From Bacteroidales bacterium (GTDB taxonomy: Bacteria; Bacteroidota; Bacteroidia; Bacteroidales; UBA932), in the NCBI GenBank assembly GCA_017509755.1, contig JAFWOY010000003.1:1-51870 (forward strand): a stretch of DNA of 51,870 bases, in the 5' to 3' direction. Shown one piece after another: positions 1 through 7,494 of the stretch. Positions within the stretch are counted from its first letter, which is position 1, and every line of letters starts with the position of its first letter. The notes under the pieces are model-generated. The model was not told the DNA's origin, did no database searches, and worked only from the letters and a program-made list of their open reading frames with translations. The position numbers and the translations under genes are program-made.

Positions 1-39
1 AACGAACGACTGATTATGCATAACTGTCTGATTTACAGA

Positions 40-47
40 CAAAGTTA
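40..47 (-). promoter_or_regulatory. Bacteroidota-type -7 promoter box reading left out of the window
   Basis: On the minus strand this reads TAACTTTG, an exact match to the Bacteroidota -7 consensus TAnnTTTG. It would drive a transcript leaving the window leftwards, so its gene is not visible. The rest of 1-280 is AT-rich. It holds a short inverted repeat around 230 (TTCCA/TGGAA) just beyond the stop of the leftward-reading BlaR1-like gene, and I see no gene in it. Confidence 0.5.
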
Positions 48-280
48 CGATTGAAAACCGTTCGCCCCTCAAATACCTCCTAACTATCTAACTATCAATA
101 CTTTCAAAGATCTATATATAAATTTTTAGTGGACACTAATGACAATAAATAGTTGATATGCATAATTATACTTCATATTAGGAAGAGATTATTCGATGGG
201 AATGAGACAAACACTCAATACCCTTCCATTATATTGGAATGGCACAATGAATTTGAGATAGAAAAACCTTATCGGTTCAG

Positions 281-1591
281 TTAAAGAATCTGAAACACAA
301 CAGGGTAATTGAAAACAACCCGCACAGGCTTTCCGTTGATGTAGCCGGGCGTCCATTTCGGAGACTGGGAGACGACTTTCACAGCTTCATTGTTCAGGAT
401 GGGATCGGGGCCGCGGAGAACTGTGATGTTCGTCAGGGAGCCGTCTTCTTCGATGACAAACTGAAGTGTGACGCGCCCCTGGATCTTCTTCTCCAACGCT
501 TCTTTCGGATAGTGGAGGTGCTGGTTTACCCAGAGGGCGAAAGAGTTTGCATCGCCGTCCTGGAAGCGGGGCTTTGTTTCCATGAGGCCATACTTGACCG
601 GTTCCGATACTCCTGAGGTAGTTTCCTTCGTTAATGAGTTGTCAGAGAGTGACTCAGTGCCAGATACTACTTTATCGATCGAATTCTGTTCCTCATAGAC
701 AAAAGCGTCATTGGAAGAACATTCTGCCATCAGCAGCGTTGTGGCGGCTAAGAGGGGAATCAAAAGCAGCAGGGAGAGTTTTTTCCAAGCCGCCCTTTGG
801 GTGGTCTGCATCATCATAATACGGTTTTTGAGTTTGGAGTGATTAAAGCCGTTGGCCAGGAGGAAGCGTTTTTCCCCCACGGCTTTCTTCACAAGCAAAA
901 GTTGGTATTGTGTTGCATCGATGCCTTTGTCAAGAACGAAGTTGTCCGCTTCGTATTCGTGGACCTGCTTGAGTTCGCTCCGGCAGATCCATACCAGAGG
1001 GTTGAACCACTGGAAAACAGTCAGCGCTGAAGAAAGAAGCAAATCAATCGAGTGGCCACAGCGTACGTGGGCCTGTTCATGGGTAAAGATGGCTGGATAT
1101 CGTTCAAAATCGTTCCGCCAGATGAAGATGTGCCGCAACCAACTGAAGGATGGGATAGAGTCATCAATCAGATGAAGTGTGAAACCCTCGTAATGCTTGC
1201 CCGGATAATGCTTCATCAATCGGAACATTGCAGAATAGGAACGAATGTAAAAGATTAGAGCTACAATTGCTCCAATAACATAAAACGCCAGGATGATTGT
1301 TGGCCACTGAACGGCGTCAACGCCCGTAGATACGTCAGCAGCCGTTGTAACTGCCACAGAGGATGTCCCAATCGGTTCCGCCACCATCGATCCCAGCCAG
1401 AGCGAGTAAGCTGTCGGGACTTTGACCCTAACTGGAATCAGCGGCAGCAGCAAGCACACGGCACTGCCGGCCAAAAGCACGATTCGGTTGAAACGGAACC
1501 ATTCGCTTCGTCGCATTACCAATAAGAAGAATGCGTCGAAGACGGCCAGCAGGATTGAGCTCTTTATGATATATATGAGGAAACCATTCAT
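281..1591 (-). CDS. BlaR1/MecR1-like M56 metallopeptidase with C-terminal TonB domain
   Basis: A membrane antirepressor-type peptidase of 436 aa. Hydrophobic segments lie near residues 5-25, 35-55 and 95-117, with another at about 270-290. The zinc motif HEQAH (inside FTHEQAHVRCGH) marks family M56. After the last membrane segment and a Ser/Thr-rich linker comes a TonB C-terminal domain (YPKEALEKKIQGRVTLQFVIEEDG and on), which replaces the penicillin-binding sensor domain of true BlaR1. The gene overlaps the upstream BlaI-type repressor by 4 bp, the usual coupled pair. By family knowledge, a membrane signal would activate proteolysis and inactivate the repressor. What is sensed is unknown. 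TonB-domain M56 proteins are common in Bacteroidota and are not good evidence for beta-lactam resistance; no beta-lactamase lies nearby. Confidence 0.85.
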   Translation of the reverse strand: MNGFLIYIIKSSILLAVFDAFFLLVMRRSEWFRFNRIVLLAGSAVCLLLPLIPVRVKVPTAYSLWLGSMVAEPIGTSSVAVTTAADVSTGVDAVQWPTIILAFYVIGAIVALIFYIRSYSAMFRLMKHYPGKHYEGFTLHLIDDSIPSFSWLRHIFIWRNDFERYPAIFTHEQAHVRCGHSIDLLLSSALTVFQWFNPLVWICRSELKQVHEYEADNFVLDKGIDATQYQLLLVKKAVGEKRFLLANGFNHSKLKNRIMMMQTTQRAAWKKLSLLLLIPLLAATTLLMAECSSNDAFVYEEQNSIDKVVSGTESLSDNSLTKETTSGVSEPVKYGLMETKPRFQDGDANSFALWVNQHLHYPKEALEKKIQGRVTLQFVIEEDGSLTNITVLRGPDPILNNEAVKVVSQSPKWTPGYINGKPVRVVFNYPVVFQIL

Positions 1592-1956
1592 TTCCGGTTG
1601 TGTTCAATCTGGGCGATTAGGGATTTTAGTTCATTCAGGTCCATTTTCTCATCCTCTACGAAGCGCGACACGACGCTTGCATAGGAGTTACCGTAAAACT
1701 TCTCGACAGTATCGGAGATTACGCGGTCTGCGAAGCCTCGTTCGTCTAAAAGGGCATAATAACGATAGGCGCTGGCGAACTTTTCGCGGGAGAGGTAGCC
1801 CTTTTCCTCCAGGAATCCGACCTGTGTCGCAACGGTGTTGTAGTGTGGTTTCGGGTCAGGGAAATGTTTCAGCAAGTCCTGGATGAACATGGGACCGTAG
1901 GCCCAGAACATCCGCAGGATTTCGTCTTCTTTTGCAGTCAATTTCTCCATTTTCAA
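1588..1956 (-). CDS. BlaI/MecI/CopY-family transcriptional repressor
   Basis: A 122-aa winged-helix repressor, the usual length of the family. The N-terminal part (LTAKEDEILRMFWAYGPMFIQDLLKHFPDPKPHYNTVATQVGFLEEKGYLSREK in shorter overlapping motifs) fits the BlaI wing-helix, with YNTV in the recognition helix and LxEKGYL in the wing. The C-terminal third (FVEDEKMDLNELKSLIAQIE) is the dimerisation region. It is the first gene of a two-gene unit; its stop overlaps the start of the M56 peptidase gene. A consensus -7 box and an 11-bp palindrome lie directly upstream, so autorepression is likely. The regulon outside this pair cannot be told from the window. Confidence 0.9.
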   Translation of the reverse strand: MKMEKLTAKEDEILRMFWAYGPMFIQDLLKHFPDPKPHYNTVATQVGFLEEKGYLSREKFASAYRYYALLDERGFADRVISDTVEKFYGNSYASVVSRFVEDEKMDLNELKSLIAQIEHNRK

Positions 1957-1965
1957 TGGCTTTTG

Positions 1966-1988
1966 GAGTAATACTCAGTGCAAAGTTA
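1966..1988 (-). promoter_or_regulatory. blaI-type promoter with candidate operator palindrome
   Basis: The minus strand carries TAACTTTG at 1988-1981, a consensus -7 element. GAGTAaTACTC, a perfect 11-bp palindrome (1966-1976), lies over the predicted start of transcription and 10 bp before the repressor start codon. This placement fits an autoregulatory operator. It does not contain the TACA/TGTA core known from staphylococcal BlaI/MecI sites, so the assignment is inference. Confidence 0.45.
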
Positions 1989-2101
1989 CAACAAATATTT
2001 ATATTTCCTAATAAATTTCGGATGGAAACGAAAATTTATAGGAGCTTGAAGGAAAATAGAGATACGTGAGAGAAATTGATTATGAAATTCCGTCATCTCT
2101 G

Positions 2102-2132
2102 TTGTGGAGGTAGTTTAATATCCCCTCCACAA
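2102..2132. repeat. 9-bp inverted repeat at the truncated end of the amidase gene
   Basis: TTGTGGAGG (2102-2110) and CCTCCACAA (2124-2132) are perfect inverted repeats around a 13-bp spacer. The repeat spans the last codons and stop of the amidase gene and could form a terminator-like hairpin, though no long T-run follows on the minus strand. The remaining 1989-2101 is AT-rich and I see no gene in it. Confidence 0.5.
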
Positions 2133-2573
2133 GGCAAAGCAGGCTTCTTTGTCCGCATCCCCATCAGAATAATCCGTCCGAATCTTGTGCCCCTGCAGAT
2201 GCTTCTCGGCAGCACGATAAAGACAGTCGGCAAGACGGTCGCCGGCGGTCTGGCCGGGGGATGTGTAGCAGCTCCAGCCGGCAGCGGTGTGCCGCTGGCC
2301 ATCGGAGCCGGCCGCATCGACATGGACGGATACGAGGACAACATGGTCTTTGCCCAGGCGGCGGCACCAGGCATTGATACGGCGGACACGTTCGGAGAGC
2401 GGGATGTCTTCAAACTCGGGTACCAGGACTTCGGCATCGTGGCCGAGCGCCTGCAGACGGGCCACCACGGCCGCCGCGATTTCACGGGTGTACTGGTATT
2501 CGCGAAAGCGTCCGTCGGGACTGCATTTGCCGGGCGTGTTTCGGCCATGACCGGGATCGATGAGGATTTTCAT
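2115..2573 (-). CDS. N-acetylmuramoyl-L-alanine amidase (Amidase_3), C-terminally shortened
   Basis: A 152-aa zinc amidase domain with no signal peptide. It begins directly with the first strand and zinc ligand His (MKILIDPGHG), has the second ligand Glu in FREYQYTREIA and the third in VLVSVHVDAAGSDG. This family cleaves the bond between N-acetylmuramic acid and L-alanine in peptidoglycan. The protein stops soon after RTDYSDGDADKEACFALW, where the family normally continues with a strand carrying the catalytic Glu (VLVENFF-like). That last segment is missing, and an inverted repeat sits at the break. It may be inactive, a decaying phage or mobile-element lysin, or a shortened form with another role. 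Whether it is a pseudogene cannot be settled here. Confidence 0.75.
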   Translation of the reverse strand: MKILIDPGHGRNTPGKCSPDGRFREYQYTREIAAAVVARLQALGHDAEVLVPEFEDIPLSERVRRINAWCRRLGKDHVVLVSVHVDAAGSDGQRHTAAGWSCYTSPGQTAGDRLADCLYRAAEKHLQGHKIRTDYSDGDADKEACFALWRGY

Positions 2574-2636
2574 AGGGGCGGAAAAGTTTGTTTAATAGAT
2601 ATCGGGACTAAAATTCTCGGAGTGACCAAGTAATTA

Positions 2637-2667
2637 TTTGTTAATTGGCATAATCTTGTTATTTTTG
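2637..2667 (+). promoter_or_regulatory. Strong promoter for the small RNA gene
   Basis: TTTG (2637-2640), 19 bp, then TATTTTTG (2660-2667) is a full Bacteroidota promoter. Predicted transcription start is about 2673. No protein-coding frame starts behind it, which points to an RNA gene. Confidence 0.65.
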
Positions 2668-2672
2668 CAGAA

Positions 2673-2860
2673 AAGGAGACAAATCCGAAGTCTGCGTAGC
2701 TCAGTCTATTTGCGTCGGTGAGTCATCCTTTTTTTCTTTTACCCATGGTACTCGCTGCCAATTCGCGTTTCAAACCGTATCATAGCCTTCTTCAGCAGTC
2801 CGTAACAAGGCCGCTCGGAACAAAGTGACTCAGGGGAGCTCGAGGGGGTACGCCCCCTCG
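2673..2860 (+). ncRNA. Candidate 6S-like small RNA
   Basis: About 190 nt lie between a strong promoter and a GC-rich hairpin, with no convincing reading frame. AGCTC (2698-2702) can pair with GAGCT (2836-2840), and TGAGTCA (2719-2725) pairs perfectly with TGACTCA (2826-2832). This encloses about 100 nt with a T-rich left side, giving a long rod with asymmetric bulges. It is followed by CGAGGGGG/CCCCCTCG with a 4-nt loop (2841-2860). Length, rod shape and own promoter resemble 6S RNA, which binds RNA polymerase. I infer this from shape only; a covariance-model search with the 6S and Bacteroidales-1 RNA families would decide. The GCGTAGCTCAG stretch near 2695 looks like a tRNA 5' end, but no tRNA follows. 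Confidence 0.45.
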
Positions 2861-2866
2861 ATAGAC

Positions 2867-2894
2867 AGAGGAGGCCGATTTATCGGCCTCCTCT
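2867..2894. terminator. GC-rich hairpin between the small RNA and tmRNA
   Basis: AGAGGAGGCCGAT (2867-2879) pairs with ATCGGCCTCCTCT (2882-2894). It stands directly beside the palindrome that ends tmRNA, so two back-to-back hairpins separate two convergent RNA genes. No long U-tract follows on the plus strand. Confidence 0.55.
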
Positions 2895-2935
2895 CCACAA
2901 GAAAAGGGACCCGCGGGTCCCTTTTCTTGTGGAGA
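2892..2935. terminator. 44-bp perfect palindrome, bidirectional terminator overlapping the tmRNA 3' end
   Basis: The sequence is a perfect palindrome centred on CCCG|CGGG at 2913/2914. On the minus strand it ends in CCCTTTTCTT, as an intrinsic terminator should. Its right half includes the first bases of the tmRNA acceptor stem (2930-2935), so the mature 3' end lies inside the palindrome. Confidence 0.75.
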
Positions 2936-3323
2936 TGGGCGGAGTCGAACCGCCGTCCGAATAAAGCGCCAAGGGGCTTTCTACATGCTTATCCTGCCTT
3001 TGGTTGTCGGGGGCCGGCTGCCGGTAGGCGGGCCATCGGCCTCTTAGCTTCTGAATCTTAAGGCGCGGTAGAAGCGTCGACGTCCGCATCCTTCCTGGAT
3101 GATACCCCATGGACCGGAATGGGAAGGCTAGAAACTCCGGCGGGATACTCGTCGCTACGGACCTGGTCTGCGCGATTAAGCCATCTTACTTGGTAAGATT
3201 AAGCAGCGAGTGCATAGTTGTTGTTGCCAGTTATGGCTTGTAGTCTGAGATTTACGAGCGGGGCTACGACGCTCGGCATGCTTACCGCCCGACATCATTT
3301 ACCGTCAAAACCAGTACATCCCC
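2930..3323 (-). ncRNA. ssrA: tmRNA
   Basis: The 5' end GGGGATGTACTGGTTTTGACGG (minus strand from 3323, given here as key elements GGGGATG and GTTTTGACGG) and the 3' end GGCGGTTCGACTCCGCC...CATCTCC form the tRNA-like half, with the T-loop TTCGACTC. GGGGATG pairs with CATCTCC as the acceptor stem. The tag frame lies at 3228-3199: GGC, then three AAC, TAT, GCA, CTC, GCT, GCT, TAA, giving GNNNYALAA. This is close to the tags of other Bacteroidota, which end in NYALAA. CCA is not encoded after the discriminator A. tmRNA with SmpB rescues stalled ribosomes and tags the unfinished protein for proteolysis. A good but not perfect promoter box (CATCTTTG near 3367-3360) lies upstream. Confidence 0.95.
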
Positions 3324-3385
3324 AGTGATGACGCAGCCTGTCCGGCAGCGTTGACGATGCAAAGATGCAAAAAGTCTGCGAAATG

Positions 3386-3417
3386 TTGCGTGCCTTACGT
3401 GTAAAAATGTAAATTTG
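3386..3417 (+). promoter_or_regulatory. Promoter abutting the thioesterase start codon
   Basis: TTG (3386-3388) and TAAATTTG (3410-3417) match the Bacteroidota promoter at 21-bp spacing. The ATG at 3421 would lie at or within a few bases of the transcription start, so the message may be leaderless. Confidence 0.5.
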
Positions 3418-3420
3418 TAA

Positions 3421-3825
3421 ATGCTTACAATCGGAATCAAAGGTTCGGCGGACTTGCTCGTGACAGAGCGCCTTACCGCCAAGGAAGTCGGGAGCGGAAC
3501 GGTCGCCGTATTGGCCACGCCCATGATGATCGCCCTGATGGAAAAAACGTGTTTGTTGAGTGTCAGGCCTTTTCTTGATGAAGGCCAGGATACCGTAGGG
3601 ACTCAGGTCTATGTTTCGCATACCGCCGCTACCCCGGTCGGTATGCGGGTGTATTGTGATTCAGAACTGATCGAGATCGATCGTCGCCGACTGGTCTTCC
3701 GCGTGACAGCGCGGGATGACGCCGGCGTGGTGGGAGAGGGGACGCACGAACGCTTCGTCATCGATACGGAGAGATTCCAGGCGAAAGCCATTGCCCGAAA
3801 TCAGGAACCAACCACGCAAAAGTGA
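3421..3825 (+). CDS. Hotdog-fold thioesterase (FlK-like family)
   Basis: A 134-aa single-domain hotdog protein. The motif order matches fluoroacetyl-CoA thioesterase-like proteins: VTERLTAKEVGSGTVAVLATPMMIALMEKTC, then SVRPFLDEGQDTVGTQVYVSHTAATPVGM, with the conserved Glu of the central helix (MEK) and VSHTAATPVG. These enzymes hydrolyse small acyl-CoA esters in the cytoplasm. The true substrate is unknown, and in Bacteroidota such genes are usually general housekeeping thioesterases. The gene is 4 bp from the start of the next one, suggesting co-transcription. A promoter box ends only 3 bp before the ATG; if the message is not leaderless, the real start could be a later codon. Confidence 0.8.
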   Translation: MLTIGIKGSADLLVTERLTAKEVGSGTVAVLATPMMIALMEKTCLLSVRPFLDEGQDTVGTQVYVSHTAATPVGMRVYCDSELIEIDRRRLVFRVTARDDAGVVGEGTHERFVIDTERFQAKAIARNQEPTTQK

Positions 3826-3829
3826 ATCT

Positions 3830-5101
3830 ATGAAACGCCGTTCATTCTTAAAGACCGCCGCTGCTGCCGGGGCTGCGGCCTTGCTGCCGGCCGGAGCGGT
3901 CGGCATGGTATCTTCCGGCTGCGTCCGGAAAACGGGGAAGGCAGTTGACTGGGACTTCGACGAAATCATCGACCGGTCCGGGACCTGGAGTATCAAGTAT
4001 CGCCGTGCCGAAGGCGGCAAACTGGCCATGTGGATCGCCGACATGGATTTCAGGACCGACCCTGTCGTCCATGAAGCCCTCCAGCAGCGGCTTGACCGCG
4101 ATGTGATGGGTTACACCTATGGGCCGGACGAATTCTTCGATGCCATCGTCGGTTGGGAAAAACAGCAGCATGGTTTCGATGTCCCCCGGGAGTGGGTGGA
4201 ATATGCGCCGGGTGTCATTGCGTCCCTTTGTCAGGTTTATCTTGCTTTTACGGAGCCGGGCGACAAGATCATCGTCCAGACACCTGTCTATGATCCGTTC
4301 TTCCGCTATGCGGAGAGGCTGGGGCGGACGCCGGTGGAGAATCCGCTTGTTTGGAAAGACGGACACTATGCGATGGATTTTGAAGGCTTGGACCGCCTCT
4401 ATGATAAACGGGTGAAGGCGCTGGTGCTCTGCAACCCGCATAATCCTGTCGGCATCATCTGGCCTAAGGAGACCTTGTCGAAACTGGCCCGTTGGTGTGC
4501 GGACCACGAGGTGCTGGTCATTTCCGACGAAATTCACGCCGATCTGGCGTTGTATGGGAAACGGCATACTCCTTTCTGTAGCCTTGACGAGACGGCGGCC
4601 CGGATCGGCATCCAATTGTGCAGTCCCACCAAGGCATTCAATTTCCCGGGCATCACCGGAACAGCCTATGCCGTGATTCCTGATGCGGTGAAGCGCCAGC
4701 ATTTTCATGAAACGCTGGAAAATGCCAAACTCCGGGAAGCCTCTATTCCGACAATGGTCGCCACGATCGCCGCTTATACCCACGAACCTGTGTGGCTGGA
4801 GGCTGTTAAGCGGTATATTGAAGGGAATGTCGCCTGCGTCGAAAACTTCTTCAGCAGCCATGATGTAGGCATTCGTCCGATCCGTCCCGAAGCTTCCTTC
4901 CTGGTTTGGCTGGACTGCCGCCAGAAGGGACTTCCGCAAGACGAACTGGTGAGTCTCTTCAACGAAACGGCCGGTGTCGTAATCAATAATGGAGCCGGCT
5001 ATGGAACGGGCGGTGAAGGTTTTGTCCGGCTCAATGTCGGCTGCCCCCGCTCCATCGTAGAAGAGGCGCTCGACCGGATTGCCCGCGCATGTGAAAAGTG
5101 A
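3830..5101 (+). CDS. PatB/MalY-type PLP-dependent C-S lyase with Tat lipoprotein signal
   Basis: A class I/II aminotransferase-fold protein of 423 aa. ATG 3830 is chosen because it gives a clean export signal. The body matches MalY/PatB cystathionine beta-lyases: WIADMDFRTDPVV, LCNPHNPVGIIW, VISDEIHADLALYG and the PLP-lysine motif SPTKAFNFPGITG (Lys near residue 268). This family cleaves C-S bonds of cystathionine or cysteine conjugates to pyruvate, ammonia and a thiol. Unusual here is the N-terminus: MKRRSFLK is a textbook twin-arginine motif, followed by an Ala-rich hydrophobic stretch and VSSGC, a plausible lipobox. The enzyme would be folded with PLP in the cytoplasm, exported by Tat and lipid-anchored. 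It lies 23 bp upstream of a secreted GH3, in one direction with it. Confidence 0.85.
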   Translation: MKRRSFLKTAAAAGAAALLPAGAVGMVSSGCVRKTGKAVDWDFDEIIDRSGTWSIKYRRAEGGKLAMWIADMDFRTDPVVHEALQQRLDRDVMGYTYGPDEFFDAIVGWEKQQHGFDVPREWVEYAPGVIASLCQVYLAFTEPGDKIIVQTPVYDPFFRYAERLGRTPVENPLVWKDGHYAMDFEGLDRLYDKRVKALVLCNPHNPVGIIWPKETLSKLARWCADHEVLVISDEIHADLALYGKRHTPFCSLDETAARIGIQLCSPTKAFNFPGITGTAYAVIPDAVKRQHFHETLENAKLREASIPTMVATIAAYTHEPVWLEAVKRYIEGNVACVENFFSSHDVGIRPIRPEASFLVWLDCRQKGLPQDELVSLFNETAGVVINNGAGYGTGGEGFVRLNVGCPRSIVEEALDRIARACEK

Positions 5102-5124
5102 TGAACACTAATTGATTCAATGAT

Positions 5125-7467
5125 ATGAAAAAGACTTTCTTCCTGCTTGCAGCCCTTTGCTGCATCCTTCCGCTGGGCGCACAGCCCCGCCTCACCCAGA
5201 GCAACATCGATGAGGTCCTCATGGCTATGACCCTCGAGGAGAAAGCCACGCTGGTGGTTGGGGCTGGCTGGGGCAATGCCGAGGCCGGTGCGCTGACGGC
5301 TTCCGATGCGACGTTGGTCCCCGGCGCCGCTGGCACGACCCGTCCCATTCCCCGTCTGGGCATTCCCCAGACCGTCCTCTCTGACGGACCCGCCGGTCTT
5401 CGCATCGACCCGACACGTCCGGGCACGAGCCAGACTTTCTATTGCACGGGCTTCCCTGTGGGAACGGTGTTGGCATCCACTTGGAATACCGAACTGGTCG
5501 AACAACTTACCAAAGCCATGGGCGAGGAAGTGCGCGAATACGGTGCGGATGTCCTGCTGGCTCCGGGCCTGAACCTGCACCGCAATCCGCTTTGCGGCCG
5601 CAACTTCGAGTATTTCTCGGAAGACCCGCTGCTTACCGGCAAAATGGCCGCCTCTTATGTAAAAGGTGTCCAAAGCAACGGCGTTGGCGTGAGCGTAAAG
5701 CACTTCGCTGTCAATGACCAGGAGATCAACCGCATGAACAATGACAGCCGGGTCAACCCGCGCGCCCTGCGCGAAATGTATCTCAAGGGCTTTGAAATCG
5801 CGGTCAAAGAGGCGGATCCCTGGACTGTGATGAGTTCCTACAACCGGCTCAACGGGGCCTATACCCAGCAGAGCTACGGACTGCTGACTACGATTCTGCG
5901 CGACGAATGGGGCTTCAAGGGCATCGTGATGACCGACTGGGGCTTCAAGCAGGGGACCGTGGCGGCTGTCAAGGCGGGCAACGACCTGATGGAACCGGGT
6001 ATGCAGATGGAGATCGACCGGATCCTGGCTGCCGTCAAGGACGGAACCTTGCCGATGGCCGACCTGGACCGCAATGTGCGGCGCATGCTGGAGTATATTG
6101 TCCGTACACCGCGTTTTGCCGGCTACAAGTACTCCAACAAACCGGATCTGGCAGGCCATGCCAAACTCGTGCGCGCTGCAACGCCGGAAGGCTTGGTCCT
6201 TCTGGAAAACAACGGCGTGCTTCCGCTTCAGGGTGTCTCGAATGTGGCGCTCTACGGCATCGGTTCGTATGACTTCGTAGCGGGCGGCACCGGTTCCGGC
6301 AACGTGAACAAGGCGTATGTCCGCAACGTGGCCGAAGGCCTGCGGGTCAATGGACTGCAAGTCGACAAGGATATTGAAGAATGGTACCAGCAGTACCTCA
6401 CTTTCAAGCGGACGGATATCCGGAACAGCTATGAGGATACGGAAAACATCCTGGGTCACGTGGTGGTCCCGGAGATGCCTGTCGCACGCTATTTCATCGA
6501 GCGCAAGCAGCCTGCTACCGATATCGCCATCCTGACGATTTGCCGCAATGCCGGTGAAGGGGACGACCGCAAGGCGGCCGACGGCGACTGGACGCTCACG
6601 GGTACGGAACGAGCCCTGCTTCAGACCCTGGCCGACGTGTACCACAATGCCGGCAAGAAACTGGTCGTGGTCTTGAATGTCGGCGGCGTGATTGAAACGG
6701 CTTCCTGGAAGCACATCCCTGATGCCATCCTGCTGGCCTGGACGCCTGGCCAGGAAGGAGGCTACGCCGTGGCTGATGTTTTGTGCGGTCAGGCCAATCC
6801 TTCCGGCAAGTTGCCCATGACCTTCCCGGTCAACTACTTCGATATTCCGTCCTCCTATAACTTCCCGGCCAATATGAAGTGGAGCGCGGCCTATGACCCG
6901 TTTGCTTCGACCGACGCGCTCAAGAAGGACCCGGTCAAGAACCTGGACTACACCTCTTATGCAGAAGGCATCTGGGTGGGTTACCGTTACTTCGCTACGG
7001 CCGGCAAGAATGTCTCCTATCCGTTCGGCTATGGTTTGAGCTATACGACTTTCGCCTATAGCCAGCCCGTCGTGAAAGTGGCCAAGGACGGTACGGTGAC
7101 GGCTGCCATCACGGTCAAGAATACGGGCTCCGTAGCGGGTAAGGAAGCTGTCCAGCTTTACATCAGTGCTCCTGCCGGCGGACTTGTGAAACCTGTGTGC
7201 GAACTCAAGGCCTTTGCCAAGACGCGTGAACTGAAACCCGGTGAGAGCCAGACCCTCACGATGACGGTTACGCCGTATGCGCTGGCTTCCTTCAACGAAG
7301 CAACCAGTGCTTGGGAAACAGCAGCAGGCAATTATGTCGCCTCATTCGGCGCTTCGGTGGCTGATATTCGTGCCTCGGCTTCTTTCAAGATTGCGAAGCC
7401 GCAGTCCTGGACCGTGAATCCCGTGTGTCTGCCCGAGGTGCCCGTCGAAGAAATCCATGTCAAATAA
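5125..7467 (+). CDS. Glycoside hydrolase family 3 beta-glucosidase, secreted
   Basis: A 780-aa GH3 enzyme with a signal peptide (MKKTFFLLAALCCILPLGAQ). Domains in order: the (beta/alpha)8 domain with KHFAVNDQEINR and the catalytic nucleophile in GIVMTDWG (Asp near residue 271); the alpha/beta sandwich (LVLLENNGVLPLQG, then LAWTPGQEGGYAVADVLCGQANPSGKLP); and a fibronectin III-like C-terminal domain (YPFGYGLSYTTFAYS onward). The family removes terminal beta-linked glucose, sometimes xylose, from the non-reducing end. There is no lipobox, so it is probably periplasmic. It is followed after 27 bp by a secreted esterase, which suggests joint attack on a substituted plant or dietary glycan. The natural substrate is not fixed by sequence alone. 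Confidence 0.92.
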   Translation: MKKTFFLLAALCCILPLGAQPRLTQSNIDEVLMAMTLEEKATLVVGAGWGNAEAGALTASDATLVPGAAGTTRPIPRLGIPQTVLSDGPAGLRIDPTRPGTSQTFYCTGFPVGTVLASTWNTELVEQLTKAMGEEVREYGADVLLAPGLNLHRNPLCGRNFEYFSEDPLLTGKMAASYVKGVQSNGVGVSVKHFAVNDQEINRMNNDSRVNPRALREMYLKGFEIAVKEADPWTVMSSYNRLNGAYTQQSYGLLTTILRDEWGFKGIVMTDWGFKQGTVAAVKAGNDLMEPGMQMEIDRILAAVKDGTLPMADLDRNVRRMLEYIVRTPRFAGYKYSNKPDLAGHAKLVRAATPEGLVLLENNGVLPLQGVSNVALYGIGSYDFVAGGTGSGNVNKAYVRNVAEGLRVNGLQVDKDIEEWYQQYLTFKRTDIRNSYEDTENILGHVVVPEMPVARYFIERKQPATDIAILTICRNAGEGDDRKAADGDWTLTGTERALLQTLADVYHNAGKKLVVVLNVGGVIETASWKHIPDAILLAWTPGQEGGYAVADVLCGQANPSGKLPMTFPVNYFDIPSSYNFPANMKWSAAYDPFASTDALKKDPVKNLDYTSYAEGIWVGYRYFATAGKNVSYPFGYGLSYTTFAYSQPVVKVAKDGTVTAAITVKNTGSVAGKEAVQLYISAPAGGLVKPVCELKAFAKTRELKPGESQTLTMTVTPYALASFNEATSAWETAAGNYVASFGASVADIRASASFKIAKPQSWTVNPVCLPEVPVEEIHVK

Positions 7468-7494
7468 AGATATCCTTCAATCCAACCCACATTT

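Noticed and set aside
281..1956. Beta-lactam resistance module
   Set aside because: The M56/BlaI pair has a TonB domain in place of a penicillin sensor and no beta-lactamase is nearby, so resistance is not supported.
2691..2730. tRNA-like 5' half (GCGTAGCTCAG) after a strong promoter
   Set aside because: No anticodon arm, T-loop or acceptor 3' half follows at the right distance, so it is not a tRNA gene. It is treated as part of the small-RNA candidate.
4999..6714. A 571-codon minus-strand frame opposite the PatB-like and GH3 genes
   Set aside because: The same codon-bias shadow effect; the protein is His/Arg-rich and low in recognisable motifs.
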